In this document: positions 28,097 to 37,615 of the stretch, in pieces
Layout of the letters: each line of letters begins with the position of its first letter
Numbering within the stretch: position 1 is the stretch's first letter
Assembly (NCBI RefSeq): GCF_000336715.1
Contig: NZ_AOMF01000163.1
Span: 62,154-126,153, forward strand
Source of the DNA: Halococcus thailandensis JCM 13552
GTDB taxonomy: Archaea; Halobacteriota; Halobacteria; Halobacteriales; Halococcaceae
Direction: 5' to 3'
DNA length: 64,000 nt
The notes under the pieces: model-generated
The model's input: only the letters and a program-made list of their open reading frames with translations
What the model was told of the DNA's origin: nothing
Database searches by the model: none
Translations under genes and position numbers: made by a program

Positions 28097-28929
28097 GCAC
28101 GTTCGACGGGCTCGATCTCGCCGACGCTCTGGACGCGGTCGACGAGACCGAACCGCTGGTCGACGCGCTCACCAACGACGTGACGGTCAACGACGTGGCC
28201 AACATCGCCCTCCACTGGGGCGGGCTGCCCGTGATGTCCGACGACGAGCGCGAGGTCGGCGAGATGGTCACGGCCGCCGACGCCTGCCTGCTCAACATGG
28301 GGACGGTGAGCGAAAGTGGCGAGAGAGCGATGCTGGCCGCCGGCGAGGCGGCGAACGAGGCCGGAACGCCCGTCGTGGTCGATCCGGTCGGCGTCGGCTC
28401 GACGTCGACCCGTGATCGCGTCGCCGAGCGACTGACGACCGAACTCGACGTGAGCATCGTCAGCGGCAACTACGGCGAGATCTCCGCACTGGCGGGCGAA
28501 GACGCGACCGTCCGCGGCGTCGAATCGGTCGGCGAGTACGGCGACATCGCCGAGACGGCCATCACCTGCGCGCGCGAGACCGACAGCGTCGTCGTCGCCT
28601 CCGGCGCGGTCGACATCGTCGCGACCGCCGACGAGGCGTTCGAGCTCCACGGCGGCGACGAACTGCTCGGCTCGGTCGTCGGTACCGGCTGCATGCTCGG
28701 GATGACGCTCGCGGTGTTCACCGCTGCGCTCGACGACGAACGGGCGGCGCTCGCCGGCACGCTCGCGTTCGGGCTGGCCGGTGAGGCCGCCGCCGACGAG
28801 AGATTCGGCGAGTACGCCGGCCCGGACAGCTACCGGACGTGTTTCCACGACGCAGTCGCCGGGCTCTCAGAGGACGATCTCGTCGCGCCAGCCGAGCGGA
28901 TCGAACTGGCCGTGCGAAGCGACGAATAG
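28093..28929 (+). CDS. thiM: Hydroxyethylthiazole kinase (ThiM)
   Basis: Phosphorylates salvaged hydroxyethylthiazole, feeding ThiE. The 278-residue ribokinase-like protein has LVDALTNDVTVNDVANIALH at the substrate end, LLNMGTVSESGERAM, VVVDPVGVGSTSTRD, ISGNYGEI-type sequence (SIVSGNYGEISALAG) and the anion hole GTGCMLGMTLAVF. It overlaps thiE by four bases. It converges with thi4, and a 141-base gap separates the two stops. Together with Thi4 it gives the cell both synthesis and salvage of the thiazole moiety. Confidence 0.95.
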   Translation: MSTFDGLDLADALDAVDETEPLVDALTNDVTVNDVANIALHWGGLPVMSDDEREVGEMVTAADACLLNMGTVSESGERAMLAAGEAANEAGTPVVVDPVGVGSTSTRDRVAERLTTELDVSIVSGNYGEISALAGEDATVRGVESVGEYGDIAETAITCARETDSVVVASGAVDIVATADEAFELHGGDELLGSVVGTGCMLGMTLAVFTAALDDERAALAGTLAFGLAGEAAADERFGEYAGPDSYRTCFHDAVAGLSEDDLVAPAERIELAVRSDE

Positions 28930-29070
28930 GGAAGGAAAAGCCGCGTTCGCCGGGGTGCTACGGGTGGAGTACTAGCAGCCGTCGCCGTAGCGATACCGGC
29001 GAACCGGCGATCGATCGGGGTTTAGGGTGTCCGCCGATCGGGGCCGAGATTCGGGAATGTATCGGTTGCC

Positions 29071-30000
29071 TCAGTCGTCGGCCGGTGCGGGCGCGCTCAT
29101 GTCGACTGGCTCGGCGTCGACGCCGAGTTCGTCGATGGCGGCCTGGGCCGCGCGCTTGCCCGAGAGGAGCATCGCGCCGAAGGTCGGGCCCATCCGGGGG
29201 AGACCGTAGGTCGTCGCGGTCGCCATCCCGGAGACGATCAGGCCGGGGTGGGCGACGCCCGTGTTCTCGACGACCGCGTCCTCGCTCTGGCCGACCCACA
29301 TCGAGTCGTGGCCCGGCGAGTCGTGACCGGGAGCGCCGTACTGACCGTCCTCGGTCTGATCCATGCCGGTGGCGTTCTCGGCGGCGTCGGCGATGCCGGG
29401 TGCGTCGAGCACGCCTCGCTCGTCGAGTTTCGAGACGGCCATCGCCTCGTGACCGGTCGCGTCGATGACGAGCTCCGATTCGACGGCGATGGGGTCGACA
29501 CACGTGATCTCGCGCGGGAGCGCGTGGACGGGTGTCCAGTTCATCACGATGCCGCCGACACGATGGTCCTCGCGCACCACGATGTCGGTGAACTCCGTCA
29601 TGTTCTGCATCTTCGCGCCGGCGTCACAGGCGGCCTTGATGAGCCCCGATGCCGCCTCGGGACCGTTGGCGACGTAGAGCCCCTCGCTGTCCTGCGAGCG
29701 CTTGTAGTCGACGTCGATCTCGTCGAGCACCGTCTGTGCGGGGTCGCGAACGGTGATCTTGTTCATCAGGAAGCCGCCGAGCCAGAACCCGCCGCCGAGA
29801 TAGTTGTTCTTCTCGACGACCATCGCCTTCACGCCGCGATCGCCGAGTTCCTTGGCGGCCATCAGCCCCGAGGGGCCGCCGCCGACGATGATCACGTCGG
29901 ACTCGGTGTAGTCCATGAACTCCTCGGTCCACTCCTGACCGATCGCTCGGGTGACCTGTGCTTCGCCCACGTCGCTGAACTGCTCGAACTGATCCGTCAT
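29071..30000 (-). CDS. thi4: Thiamine thiazole synthase (Thi4), cysteine-type
   Basis: Builds the thiazole of thiamine from NAD, glycine and a sulfur source. The 309 residues have the dinucleotide fold ([17 protein letters not shown]), [12 protein letters not shown] and the C-terminal [20 protein letters not shown]. Cys167 in [10 protein letters not shown] is at the place of the sulfur-donating cysteine of yeast Thi4 (SCMDP) and of the cysteine reported as essential in the Haloferax protein, so this looks like the suicide type rather than the sulfide-using His type of methanogens. I start at the ATG at 30000 ([11 protein letters not shown]), 26-33 bases behind a TATA box. Confidence 0.95.
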   Translation of the reverse strand: MTDQFEQFSDVGEAQVTRAIGQEWTEEFMDYTESDVIIVGGGPSGLMAAKELGDRGVKAMVVEKNNYLGGGFWLGGFLMNKITVRDPAQTVLDEIDVDYKRSQDSEGLYVANGPEAASGLIKAACDAGAKMQNMTEFTDIVVREDHRVGGIVMNWTPVHALPREITCVDPIAVESELVIDATGHEAMAVSKLDERGVLDAPGIADAAENATGMDQTEDGQYGAPGHDSPGHDSMWVGQSEDAVVENTGVAHPGLIVSGMATATTYGLPRMGPTFGAMLLSGKRAAQAAIDELGVDAEPVDMSAPAPADD

Positions 30001-30023
30001 GCAACCCAGTGTTACTACCCGTG

Positions 30024-30036
30024 AATAATATATCTT
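30024..30036 (-). promoter_or_regulatory. TATA box of thi4
   Basis: On the minus strand, AGATATATTATT lies 25-36 bases before the thi4 ATG, in the only AT-rich run of the upstream region, implying a leaderless mRNA with no room for a riboswitch. Confidence 0.55.
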
Positions 30037-30139
30037 TCCATCGTCGGTGTCCCGTCGATCGTGCTCGCATGGCGTCGCCACTGGCCGATTTCGAGGAATG
30101 ATCGAGAGAAGTACGGTTCGTCGCCGTTCGTCGCGCCGT

Positions 30140-30313
30140 TCAGCCGACGTGAGGGTAATCCTCCATCTCGACGAACTCGGTGCCCCCGCAGGCGGCACAC
30201 TCGCCCGGCGCGTCGTACCGATGGTCCTCCGGGCCGCCCGAGACGTTCCCGGCGTGGACGCTCTGACAGTCCATGCAGACGTACAGCTCCGGTCGTTCTG
30301 GTGTATGTGACAT
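30140..30313 (-). CDS. Rubrerythrin/rubredoxin-like zinc-ribbon protein, 57 aa
   Basis: A 57-residue protein with two CxxC pairs in the layout of a rubredoxin-like knuckle: [12 protein letters not shown] and [14 protein letters not shown], binding one zinc or iron. A histidine-containing linker (GGPEDHRYD) separates them. It matches the short haloarchaeal proteins annotated as having a rubrerythrin-like domain; whether it carries electrons or is a zinc ribbon is unknown. It lies eight bases after the stop of the glpK-linked membrane protein and is the last gene of that operon, so it may be co-expressed with glycerol use. Confidence 0.82.
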   Translation of the reverse strand: MSHTPERPELYVCMDCQSVHAGNVSGGPEDHRYDAPGECAACGGTEFVEMEDYPHVG

Positions 30314-30321
30314 TGTTGTGG

Positions 30322-31395
30322 TTAGAGACCGAGGTAGCCCGACGTCGGAATGACGCCGACGAGGTAGAGTACGCCCACGATGGTCATCGCGACCACGATC
30401 GCCATCGCCGGCGGGTCGACGTGCGTGCCGGAGTGCGAGTAGAAGATCCGTTGGGTCGCCTCGCCGATGACGCCGGTGAGTCCACCGAAGAGGGCGGCCC
30501 CGAGGATCGCAGGGATCGGACCACCGATCATCTCCGTCGCGACGATGGCCCCGACCGCACCGAGCAGCGTGATATGGTGGGTGACGGGGATCTTCGCGAC
30601 ACCGAGGTTGAGAAAGAGCAGGCTCATCGCCGAGAAGGCGTAGCCGAGGAAGATGCTCCCGGTCTCGATCCAGATGTAGCCGCTGAGGATCCCACCGACG
30701 ACGCCGATGAGGGCGACGCCGGACCACTTGTACTGGTGGCCGAGCCACGGTTCGGTCGCCAGCCGCATGCTGTCGGTGCCGCCGTCGGCCACCGCACGCT
30801 GCTCCTCGCGCTCGAACGGTGACATATCGAACAGCGAGGAGCCGGACGGCGAGCCGACCAGCGGGTAGCCGAAGACGAGTCGGGCGAGCAGCGCCGTCAG
30901 GACGACCGACAGCGCGATACCGTCGGTCGGTAAGCCGATCCCGCTCGCCAACTGGTTGATGAGCATGCCGACGACGCCGAAGACCGCGCCGACCGCGAGG
31001 ATGTCGGGTTTCGTGCCGTACGCTTCCGTAATGACCTTCCCCGGATGGTAGTCCCAGCCGTCGGGCTCCATCTCGGGATATTTCTTCCCGACGTAGGCCG
31101 AGGCGGCCACGCCGGCCGCGAAGGAGATGTGCGGGCCGAAGACCATCCCGAAGCCGATCGTGTCGGTCAGATTGACACCGAGCGATCCCGCGCCGAGCGA
31201 GCCGACGTTCGAGGCGAGTTCTCCCTGGAGGATGTTGAGTCCCTCGCCGAGGAAGATCGCGAAGCCGGTGAAGACGAACGCGGGGAGCGCACCGAGGGCT
31301 GCCCCGAACGCTCCGCCGGCGAGCGCGGCGATGAACAGCAGGGCGAACTCCTCGACGCCGAGGCCGATGATCGGGAGCTGGAGCAACGCCTGCAT
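30322..31395 (-). CDS. Glycerol-kinase-linked membrane protein, candidate glycerol channel/transporter
   Basis: A 357-residue membrane protein with about nine hydrophobic segments rich in Gly and Ala (LLFIAALAGGAFGAALGALP, GFGMVFGPHISFAAGVAASA, TEMIGGPIPAILGAALFGG). It follows glpK with a one-base gap. It is not an MIP-type aquaglyceroporin: I see no paired NPA motifs. A membrane protein of this kind beside glpK is, as I recall, a conserved haloarchaeal arrangement interpreted as the glycerol uptake protein. Function is thus inferred from context. Residues 185-215 (SPFEREEQRAVADGG) form a cytoplasmic-looking loop. Confidence 0.82.
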   Translation of the reverse strand: MQALLQLPIIGLGVEEFALLFIAALAGGAFGAALGALPAFVFTGFAIFLGEGLNILQGELASNVGSLGAGSLGVNLTDTIGFGMVFGPHISFAAGVAASAYVGKKYPEMEPDGWDYHPGKVITEAYGTKPDILAVGAVFGVVGMLINQLASGIGLPTDGIALSVVLTALLARLVFGYPLVGSPSGSSLFDMSPFEREEQRAVADGGTDSMRLATEPWLGHQYKWSGVALIGVVGGILSGYIWIETGSIFLGYAFSAMSLLFLNLGVAKIPVTHHITLLGAVGAIVATEMIGGPIPAILGAALFGGLTGVIGEATQRIFYSHSGTHVDPPAMAIVVAMTIVGVLYLVGVIPTSGYLGL

Positions 31396-31396
31396 C

Positions 31397-32929
31397 CTAC
31401 GCCTCCCGTGCCCAGTCGCGCGAGCGCTCGACCGCCTCGCTCCAGCGCTCGTAGCGACCGTCGACCGATGCGTCCTCGTCAGGTGTGAACTCGCGGTCGA
31501 CCCGCCAGTTGTCGCGCAGCTTCTCGGGGTCGTCCCAGTAGCCGACGGCGAGCCCGGCGGCGTAGGCCGAGCCGAGCGCCGTCGTCTCGTCGACCTCCGG
31601 GCGCACGATGTCGGTGCCGACGATGTTCGCCTGAAGCTGGCAGAGGAAGTTGTTCTTCACCGCGCCGCCGTCGACCTGGAGACTGCTGATGTCGATCCCC
31701 GCGTCGGCCTCCATCGCTTCGGCGACGTCGCGGGTCTGGAAGGCGATCGATTCGAGCGCCGCGCGGACGATGTGTGCACGTTCCGTCCCGCGCGTCATCC
31801 CGACGATCGTCCCGCGTGCGCGCCCGTCCCAGTGGGGTGCGCCCAGTCCCGTGAAGGCGGGGACGAGATAGACGCCATCGGTCGAGTCGACGCTGCGGGC
31901 GACGGTTTCTGACTCCATCGCGTTGTCGAGCAGTTCGACGTCTTCGAGCCACTCGATGGCCGCACCCGTGACGAAGATCGAGCCTTCGAGGGCGTACTGC
32001 ACCGGCTCGCCCGAGCGCTGGAACCCGATCGTGGTGAGGAGGCCGTGATCGCTCTCGACGGCCTCCTCGCCGGTGTTGAGCAGGAAGAACGACCCGGTGC
32101 CGTAGGTGTTCTTCGCATCACCGGGATCGAAACAGGTCTGGCCGAAGAGGGCGGCCTGCTGGTCGCCGAGCGCGCCGGCGACGGGGATCTCCGCGCCGAG
32201 GAACCCGTCCGCGTCGGTCGTCCCGTAGAGGTTCTCGTCGCTCGACGGGCGGACCTCGGGGAGCGACGCCCGTGGGACGCGGAACTCCTCGAGGAGATCG
32301 TCGTCCCAGTCCATCTCGTGGATGTTGAACAGCATCGTCCGGGAGGCGTTCGTCACGTCGGTGATGTGGTTGCCCGTGAGGTTCTCGATGAGCCACGAGT
32401 CGATCGTACCGAAGCGCACCTCGCCGTCGGCGGCGCGCTCGCGGATGTCCTGCGGACGCGAGCGCTGGAGTTTGATCGGATCGGCGTTGTCGAGGATCCA
32501 CTCGGCCTTCGTCGCCGAGAAGTAGGCGTCGGGTTCGAGCCCCGTCTTGTCCTGGATCGTCTCGGCCTTGCCGTTCGTTTCGAGCCCCTCGATCCGGTCG
32601 GTGGTCCGGCGATCCTGCCAGACGATCGCCCGCATGATCGGCCGGCGGGTGTCGGCGTCCCAGAACAGCGTCGTCTCGCGCTGGTTGGTGACCCCGATCG
32701 CGTCGAGTCGCGTCGCGTCGATGCCGGCGCTGTCGAGCGCGTCGCCGATGACCGACTTCGTGTTCTCCCAGATCTCCATCGGGTCGTGCTCGACCCAGCC
32801 CGGTTCCGGGTAGTACTGTTCGTGTTTCTCGTAGGCACTGGCGACGACCCCGCCACCGTGGTCGAACACCATGAACCGCGTGCCCGTCGTCCCTTGGTCG
32901 ATCGCGCCGACGTACGTCCCCTCGCTCAT
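31397..32929 (-). CDS. glpK: Glycerol kinase
   Basis: Phosphorylates glycerol to sn-glycerol 3-phosphate, the entry step of glycerol catabolism, a major carbon route for haloarchaea living with Dunaliella. The 510-residue FGGY-family protein has GAIDQGTTGTRFMVFDHGG at the first phosphate site, VTNQRETTLFWD, the substrate-binding WQDRRT, GALGDQQAALFGQTCFDPGD, KNTYGTGSFFLLNTG and LQVDGGAVKNNFLCQLQA. It heads an operon with the membrane protein and the rubredoxin-like gene. A T-rich box (CAGTAAAAACC on the minus strand, 32965-32975) lies upstream. Confidence 0.97.
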   Translation of the reverse strand: MSEGTYVGAIDQGTTGTRFMVFDHGGGVVASAYEKHEQYYPEPGWVEHDPMEIWENTKSVIGDALDSAGIDATRLDAIGVTNQRETTLFWDADTRRPIMRAIVWQDRRTTDRIEGLETNGKAETIQDKTGLEPDAYFSATKAEWILDNADPIKLQRSRPQDIRERAADGEVRFGTIDSWLIENLTGNHITDVTNASRTMLFNIHEMDWDDDLLEEFRVPRASLPEVRPSSDENLYGTTDADGFLGAEIPVAGALGDQQAALFGQTCFDPGDAKNTYGTGSFFLLNTGEEAVESDHGLLTTIGFQRSGEPVQYALEGSIFVTGAAIEWLEDVELLDNAMESETVARSVDSTDGVYLVPAFTGLGAPHWDGRARGTIVGMTRGTERAHIVRAALESIAFQTRDVAEAMEADAGIDISSLQVDGGAVKNNFLCQLQANIVGTDIVRPEVDETTALGSAYAAGLAVGYWDDPEKLRDNWRVDREFTPDEDASVDGRYERWSEAVERSRDWAREA

Positions 32930-32964
32930 CGTCGGCTCCCGTTCGCACGCCGCGCGGTTCGACC

Positions 32965-32975
32965 GGTTTTTACTG
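32965..32975 (-). promoter_or_regulatory. TATA-like box of the glpK operon
   Basis: CAGTAAAAACC on the minus strand, 36-46 bases before the glpK ATG, implying a short 5' leader of about ten bases. Confidence 0.4.
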
Positions 32976-33089
32976 CTACCATGTATCCGTCCGTAAACAG
33001 TATCTTCTATTCACATAAATCTTGCGCAGGTCGCGGTTTCGCCGGTCGGCCGATCCCTCGCTCCGGCGGGCCACGATCCATCCCGCTCG

Positions 33090-34319
33090 TTACGCGTTCG
33101 CGAGGCTATGAAGTCGGCCGAAGACCCGTGTCGGGAACCGTGGTTCGAGGCGGCTCGGCGATCGGCCAGCACCGACCGAACGCTCCTTGCTCACCCGTTC
33201 GACGATCCCGATCTCGGCGAGCTCGTAGAGCAGGCGTTTCACCGTTCCCTTCGAGAGATCGACGTTCGGTGCGGCGGCGACGGCGGTGGCCGCGGCGTCG
33301 ACCGACGCACGCTGATCGTCGTCGATCTCGACGAGCCGGGCCAGCACCTGCTGGCGGTTCGCCGAGAGCGCGAACACGCGCCCGAGCGAGACCGCCGGCC
33401 GCGGGAGGGCATCCATGCCGACGTGGAGGTCGTGCTCGCGGACGCCCGAAACCCCCGCGAGCGCCGCCTCGTCGGCCGCCGCGAACAGCACACAGAGCGC
33501 GTCGTGGGCGTTGCCGTCGGCCCAGACGGCGATGCGACGGAGCTGTTCGTGTTCGATGGCCCGCCGCGCCATCCCCGCCGACGCGCGGGCCGTCAGGATG
33601 TCGACCAGCGCGAGATCGCGGTAGGCCGGAACCTCGATGCGCTCGGGCGGGCCGTCGATCGAGAGCTCCGACGGCGGCCGACGGCCGATGGCGAGCCAGG
33701 AGAGCGAGTCGGCCATCCCGTCGAACGCCGAGACGAGCGACGCGAGCGACTGCGTACCGGGTTCGTCGACGTGATCGAACGCGACGAGCAGCCGGCGATC
33801 GTCCGCCAGCGTCTCGGCCAGCCGCGAGCGGAGCGTATCCGTCCCGACGCCGTGTTTCGGCACCGATTCGTCGAGCATCCCGTCGAGCATCGTCTGATAG
33901 AGGCCGAACTCGCTGCTCGCGTGGCGCGTGTCGACATAGACGAGCGACGGTGCCGCGTTCGTCCCGCCGCGGGTCGAGGTGTGAATCACCGAACCGGAAC
34001 GCGTCCCCACACGACGGAGTTGGTCGAGCAACGCGGTGGCGACGGCCGATTTTCCGCTCCCGGACGGCCCCCAGACGTAGGCGTTGGGCGGGAGACGGCC
34101 GTCGAACACCGGATCGACGTAGTCGAGCAGGCGTTCGAGCACCGTCCCCCGGTTGGTCGGTTCGTCGACGTGGGCGATGGGGCTGATCGCGTGGTAGTCG
34201 AGCACGACCCGCGTCTCCCCGACCGATTCCCGTCGCCGTCGGATGCGAGCAGCGAGGTCCACGGTTATCGACCGTGCCGGCGCGGCCGTCGACCGCCGAT
34301 CGACCGAACTCGTCGCCAT
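33090..34319 (-). CDS. Orc1/Cdc6-like AAA protein with degenerate catalytic residues
   Basis: A 409-residue protein with an AAA domain and a C-terminal winged helix, as in archaeal Orc1/Cdc6. Walker A is intact (GPSGSGKS, residues 84-91). The Walker B region reads FDHVDE (181-186), where Orc proteins have LDEhD, so the catalytic Glu is replaced by His. The sensor-1 region is AIGRRPP, without the usual Asn, and the sensor-2 region is GNAHDAL, without the usual Arg. It may bind but not hydrolyse ATP. I start at 34319 (MATSSVDRRST). It lies between the divergent glpK and glpA units, so a regulatory role is as likely as a replication role; no origin-like repeats are visible. Confidence 0.75.
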   Translation of the reverse strand: MATSSVDRRSTAAPARSITVDLAARIRRRRESVGETRVVLDYHAISPIAHVDEPTNRGTVLERLLDYVDPVFDGRLPPNAYVWGPSGSGKSAVATALLDQLRRVGTRSGSVIHTSTRGGTNAAPSLVYVDTRHASSEFGLYQTMLDGMLDESVPKHGVGTDTLRSRLAETLADDRRLLVAFDHVDEPGTQSLASLVSAFDGMADSLSWLAIGRRPPSELSIDGPPERIEVPAYRDLALVDILTARASAGMARRAIEHEQLRRIAVWADGNAHDALCVLFAAADEAALAGVSGVREHDLHVGMDALPRPAVSLGRVFALSANRQQVLARLVEIDDDQRASVDAAATAVAAAPNVDLSKGTVKRLLYELAEIGIVERVSKERSVGAGRSPSRLEPRFPTRVFGRLHSLANA

Positions 34320-34547
34320 CGACGCCGTTCCTCGCCGTCCGACCCCTTCCCGTTCTCCCGTTCGCTGTCTGTTACTACTGACACGTGTTCGGCCGTAAAT
34401 CATTGTATGCGGTGATAAGCCTTGTGCGGACGGTGACGACCACCGCCGCTCTCCGGCGATCGGTCAGGAGAACCGGACCGATCGCTCGGTTCGTCCACCG
34501 CCGCTTCCCCTTGGATGGTCGTTATCTACGGCCACTAACCCCCCACC

Positions 34548-34559
34548 GATAAAATAAAG
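34548..34559 (+). promoter_or_regulatory. TATA box of glpABC
   Basis: GATAAAATAAAG, 30-41 bases before the glpA ATG at 34589, the clearest TATA sequence of the glycerol region. Confidence 0.55.
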
Positions 34560-34588
34560 CGTGTGGAGCCTCATGCACACACGGACAG

Positions 34589-36343
34589 ATGGCAACCGAA
34601 ACCGAGGCGCTCGTCATCGGCGGCGGCTCGACGGGCTGTGGTATCGCGCGCGATCTCGCGCTGCGTGGCGTCGACACCACGCTCGTCGAGCGCGGCAATC
34701 TCACCCACGGGACGACGGGCCGGATGCACGGACTGCTCCACAGCGGCGGGCGATACGCGGTCTCGGATCAGGAGAGCGCCGCCGAATGCATCGCGGAGAG
34801 CCGCGTTCTCCGGGAGATCGCGAGCCACTGCGTCGAGATGACCGGCGGGCTGTTCGTCCAGCTGCCCGCCGACGACGACGAGTATTTCGAGGAGAAGCTC
34901 GCGGGCTGTCGCGACTGTGACATTCCGGCCGAGGTGATCTCGGGTGAAGAAGCCCGGGAGATCGAGCCGTATCTCACTCGTGACGTCGAGCGCGCGATCC
35001 GGGTGCCCGACGGGGCCATCGACCCGTTCAGACTCTGCGTCGCGAACGCCGCCGACGCCGAGGAACACGGCGCGCGCATCGAGACCCACGCCGAGGTCAC
35101 GGATGTGCTCGTCGAGGACGACCAGGTGAAGGGCGTCGAGATACGCCACGAGAGCGGTCCCGGCAAGCGCTCACACCACGAGCCGGGCACGACCGAGCGC
35201 ATCGAGGCCGACCACGTGGTGAACGCGACCGGCGCGTGGGCCGGCGAACTGGGCGCGATGGCGGGCGTCGATGTCGAGGTCCGCCCCTCGAAGGGTGTGA
35301 TGACCGTGATGAACACGCGCCAGGTCGATACGGTCGTCAACCGCTGTCGGCCGAAGGGCGACGCCGACATCATCGTCCCCCACGAGACAGCCTGCATCCT
35401 CGGAACCACGGATGTGGAGGTCGAGGACCCCGACGATTACCCCGAAGAGCAGTGGGAGGTCGACATGATGATCGACACCCTCTCGGAACTCGTGCCGATC
35501 CTGGGCGAGGCCCGCACCATCCGCTCGTTCTGGGGCGTGCGCCCGCTCTACGAACCACCCGACACCGGCACGACCGATCCGACCGACATCACGCGGCAGT
35601 TCTTCCTGCTCGATCACGCCGATCGCGACAGTCTGGCCGGGATGACGTCGATCGTGGGCGGCAAACTCACGACCTACCGACTGATGGCCGAACAGATCAC
35701 GGATCACGTCTGCGAGAAACTCGGCGTCGAAGGGAGCTGTCGCACCGCCGAGCAACCTCTTCCGGGGAGCGAAGATTTCTCCGTGCTCCGAGACTACATG
35801 GAGGAGTTCGGCCTGCGCTCGCCGATCGGCCGTCGGAGCACCGAACGACTGGGGAGCAAGGCCGACGAGGTGCTGAAAACCGACGATCCAAACCCGGTGG
35901 TCTGCACCTGTGAGGCGGTCACGCGCGCGGAACTCGACCACGCCATCGCGGATGCGGGCACCGATCTGAACGCCACGCGCATCCGCACCCGTGCCTCGAT
36001 GGGCAACTGCCAGGGTGGGTTCTGTGCCCATCGGATCGCCGCACTGCTCCATCCCGAATACGACGAGGCGACGACGAGAACCGCGCTCGACGAACTGTAC
36101 GAGGAGCGCTGGAAGGGCCAGCGCCACGCGCTCTGGGGCGAACAGCTCTCGCAGGCGATGCTCAACCACGCGCTCCACGCGACCACGATGAACCGCGATC
36201 GCTATCCGGCGGCGTCGGACGACGGGATCGAGTACGACCGCTTCGACGCGGGACCGCCCACGCCGGAGGCGGCGGCCGACGGCGGTCGCCGTGATGATGC
36301 ACACGAGAGAGCCGACAGCAGGGAGGACGACCATGGCGATTGA
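34589..36343 (+). CDS. glpA: Anaerobic-type glycerol-3-phosphate dehydrogenase subunit A
   Basis: Catalytic FAD subunit oxidising glycerol 3-phosphate to dihydroxyacetone phosphate. The 584 residues begin with the dinucleotide fold ([20 protein letters not shown]) and [18 protein letters not shown] at the substrate site, and continue with [19 protein letters not shown]. From about residue 440 a BFD-like [2Fe-2S] domain follows ([11 protein letters not shown] and MGNCQGGFC). The tail is polar and acidic. Bacterial-type GlpABC rather than an archaeal G1P enzyme is the normal glycerol route in haloarchaea. The stop overlaps glpB by 11 bases. It starts behind the TATA box at 34548. Confidence 0.97.
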   Translation: MATETEALVIGGGSTGCGIARDLALRGVDTTLVERGNLTHGTTGRMHGLLHSGGRYAVSDQESAAECIAESRVLREIASHCVEMTGGLFVQLPADDDEYFEEKLAGCRDCDIPAEVISGEEAREIEPYLTRDVERAIRVPDGAIDPFRLCVANAADAEEHGARIETHAEVTDVLVEDDQVKGVEIRHESGPGKRSHHEPGTTERIEADHVVNATGAWAGELGAMAGVDVEVRPSKGVMTVMNTRQVDTVVNRCRPKGDADIIVPHETACILGTTDVEVEDPDDYPEEQWEVDMMIDTLSELVPILGEARTIRSFWGVRPLYEPPDTGTTDPTDITRQFFLLDHADRDSLAGMTSIVGGKLTTYRLMAEQITDHVCEKLGVEGSCRTAEQPLPGSEDFSVLRDYMEEFGLRSPIGRRSTERLGSKADEVLKTDDPNPVVCTCEAVTRAELDHAIADAGTDLNATRIRTRASMGNCQGGFCAHRIAALLHPEYDEATTRTALDELYEERWKGQRHALWGEQLSQAMLNHALHATTMNRDRYPAASDDGIEYDRFDAGPPTPEAAADGGRRDDAHERADSREDDHGD

Positions 36344-37610
36344 GGACGACGTCTGCGTGATCGGCGGTGGGCTCGCCGGCATGACGGCCGCGCTTCGAGC
36401 AGCGCGTGAGGGGGCGCGAGTGCGACTGCTTTCACACAAGAAGAGTACGCTCCGGCACGCGAGCGGGCTCGTCGATATTCTTGGCTACGACGACGACGAA
36501 CTCGTCGCCAATCCGTTCGACGCACTCGCTTCCCTCCCCGAAAGCCATCCCTACCGGCGGGTCGGCGGCGATGCCGTCCGAGCGGGACTGTCCCTGTTCG
36601 ACGACGTAACCGGCGACGCCTATCGAGGCAACCACACCGACGCGAACGCGCTCGTGGCGACCCACGGCGGAACGGTGAAACCGACCGCGCGCTACCCGAC
36701 GCGCGTAGCCCCGGGGCTGGCGAGCCAGGATCGAAAGACGCTGCTCGTGGGGTTCGATTCGCTGACCGCCTTCGATGCGCCGCTCGCGGCCGACCACCTC
36801 GCTGCCGCCGGCGTTCCGGGAACGACGCGCGGCGTCACCGTCGGGTTCCCCGGCGATTTCAGGGCCGACTCGCGCGTGACGCGCTTCGCCCGCGCACTCG
36901 ACGATGACGAGACCGTCGAAATCGCGAACGGATCGATGCCGGTGCGGCGCGCGCTCGCGCGAGCGGTCGAATCCCATCTTGGGGGTGCTGAACGGGTCGG
37001 CTTTCCGGCAGTGCTCGGTGAGGAGGAATCAGGGGCAGTCCGCGAAGCGCTCGAATCGTCTCTCGGGGTCGACGTCTTCGAGGTGCCGATGGGACCGCCG
37101 AGCCTGCTCGGATTGGGGCTCGAAGCGCTGTTCCAGGAAGCGCTCGACGAGGCGGGCGTGCGACGGACGACCGGTAACCCCGTCGTGGAGTTCGACGCGA
37201 GCGACGAACGAATTCGAAGCGTGTCGACCGACCGTAACGGCCGACCAACGCCGTTCCACGCCGACGAGTTCGTGCTCGCGACAGGGGGATTGGTCGGCAA
37301 AGGGATCGACTCGGATCGCGAGGAGGTCGTCGAACCGGTCTTCGACTGTTACGTCCCCCATCCCGACGACCGGTACGAGTGGTTCGCCGACGAGGCGTTC
37401 GGCGACCATCCGTTCGCGCGCTTCGGGGTCACGGTGGACGACGATCTGCGACCGCTCGATGCGGACGGACGGACGGAGTACGACAACCTCCGCGCCGCCG
37501 GTGGCGTTCTCGGCGGGGTTGACTTCGCGGCGGAGAAATCGGGCAGCGGCATCTCGCTGGCGACCGGTCACGCGGCCGGCCGTGCGGCGGGCGCGGCGAC
37601 GAACCAGTGA
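36333..37610 (+). CDS. glpB: Anaerobic-type glycerol-3-phosphate dehydrogenase subunit B
   Basis: Flavoprotein subunit that links GlpA to the membrane subunit GlpC. The 425 residues have the FAD fold at the start ([20 protein letters not shown]), [35 protein letters not shown] and the C-terminal [21 protein letters not shown] choose the ATG at 36333 (MAIEDDVCV), within an 11-base overlap with glpA; the frame opens further upstream but that extension lies inside glpA. Its TGA sits eight bases before the likely glpC ATG. No cysteine cluster is present. Confidence 0.95.
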   Translation: MAIEDDVCVIGGGLAGMTAALRAAREGARVRLLSHKKSTLRHASGLVDILGYDDDELVANPFDALASLPESHPYRRVGGDAVRAGLSLFDDVTGDAYRGNHTDANALVATHGGTVKPTARYPTRVAPGLASQDRKTLLVGFDSLTAFDAPLAADHLAAAGVPGTTRGVTVGFPGDFRADSRVTRFARALDDDETVEIANGSMPVRRALARAVESHLGGAERVGFPAVLGEEESGAVREALESSLGVDVFEVPMGPPSLLGLGLEALFQEALDEAGVRRTTGNPVVEFDASDERIRSVSTDRNGRPTPFHADEFVLATGGLVGKGIDSDREEVVEPVFDCYVPHPDDRYEWFADEAFGDHPFARFGVTVDDDLRPLDADGRTEYDNLRAAGGVLGGVDFAAEKSGSGISLATGHAAGRAAGAATNQ

Positions 37611-37615
37611 TACAC

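Noticed and set aside
34404-34588. Replication origin beside the Orc1/Cdc6-like gene
   Set aside because: No repeated origin-recognition boxes or long AT-rich unwinding element; the AT-rich part is a simple TATA box for glpA.
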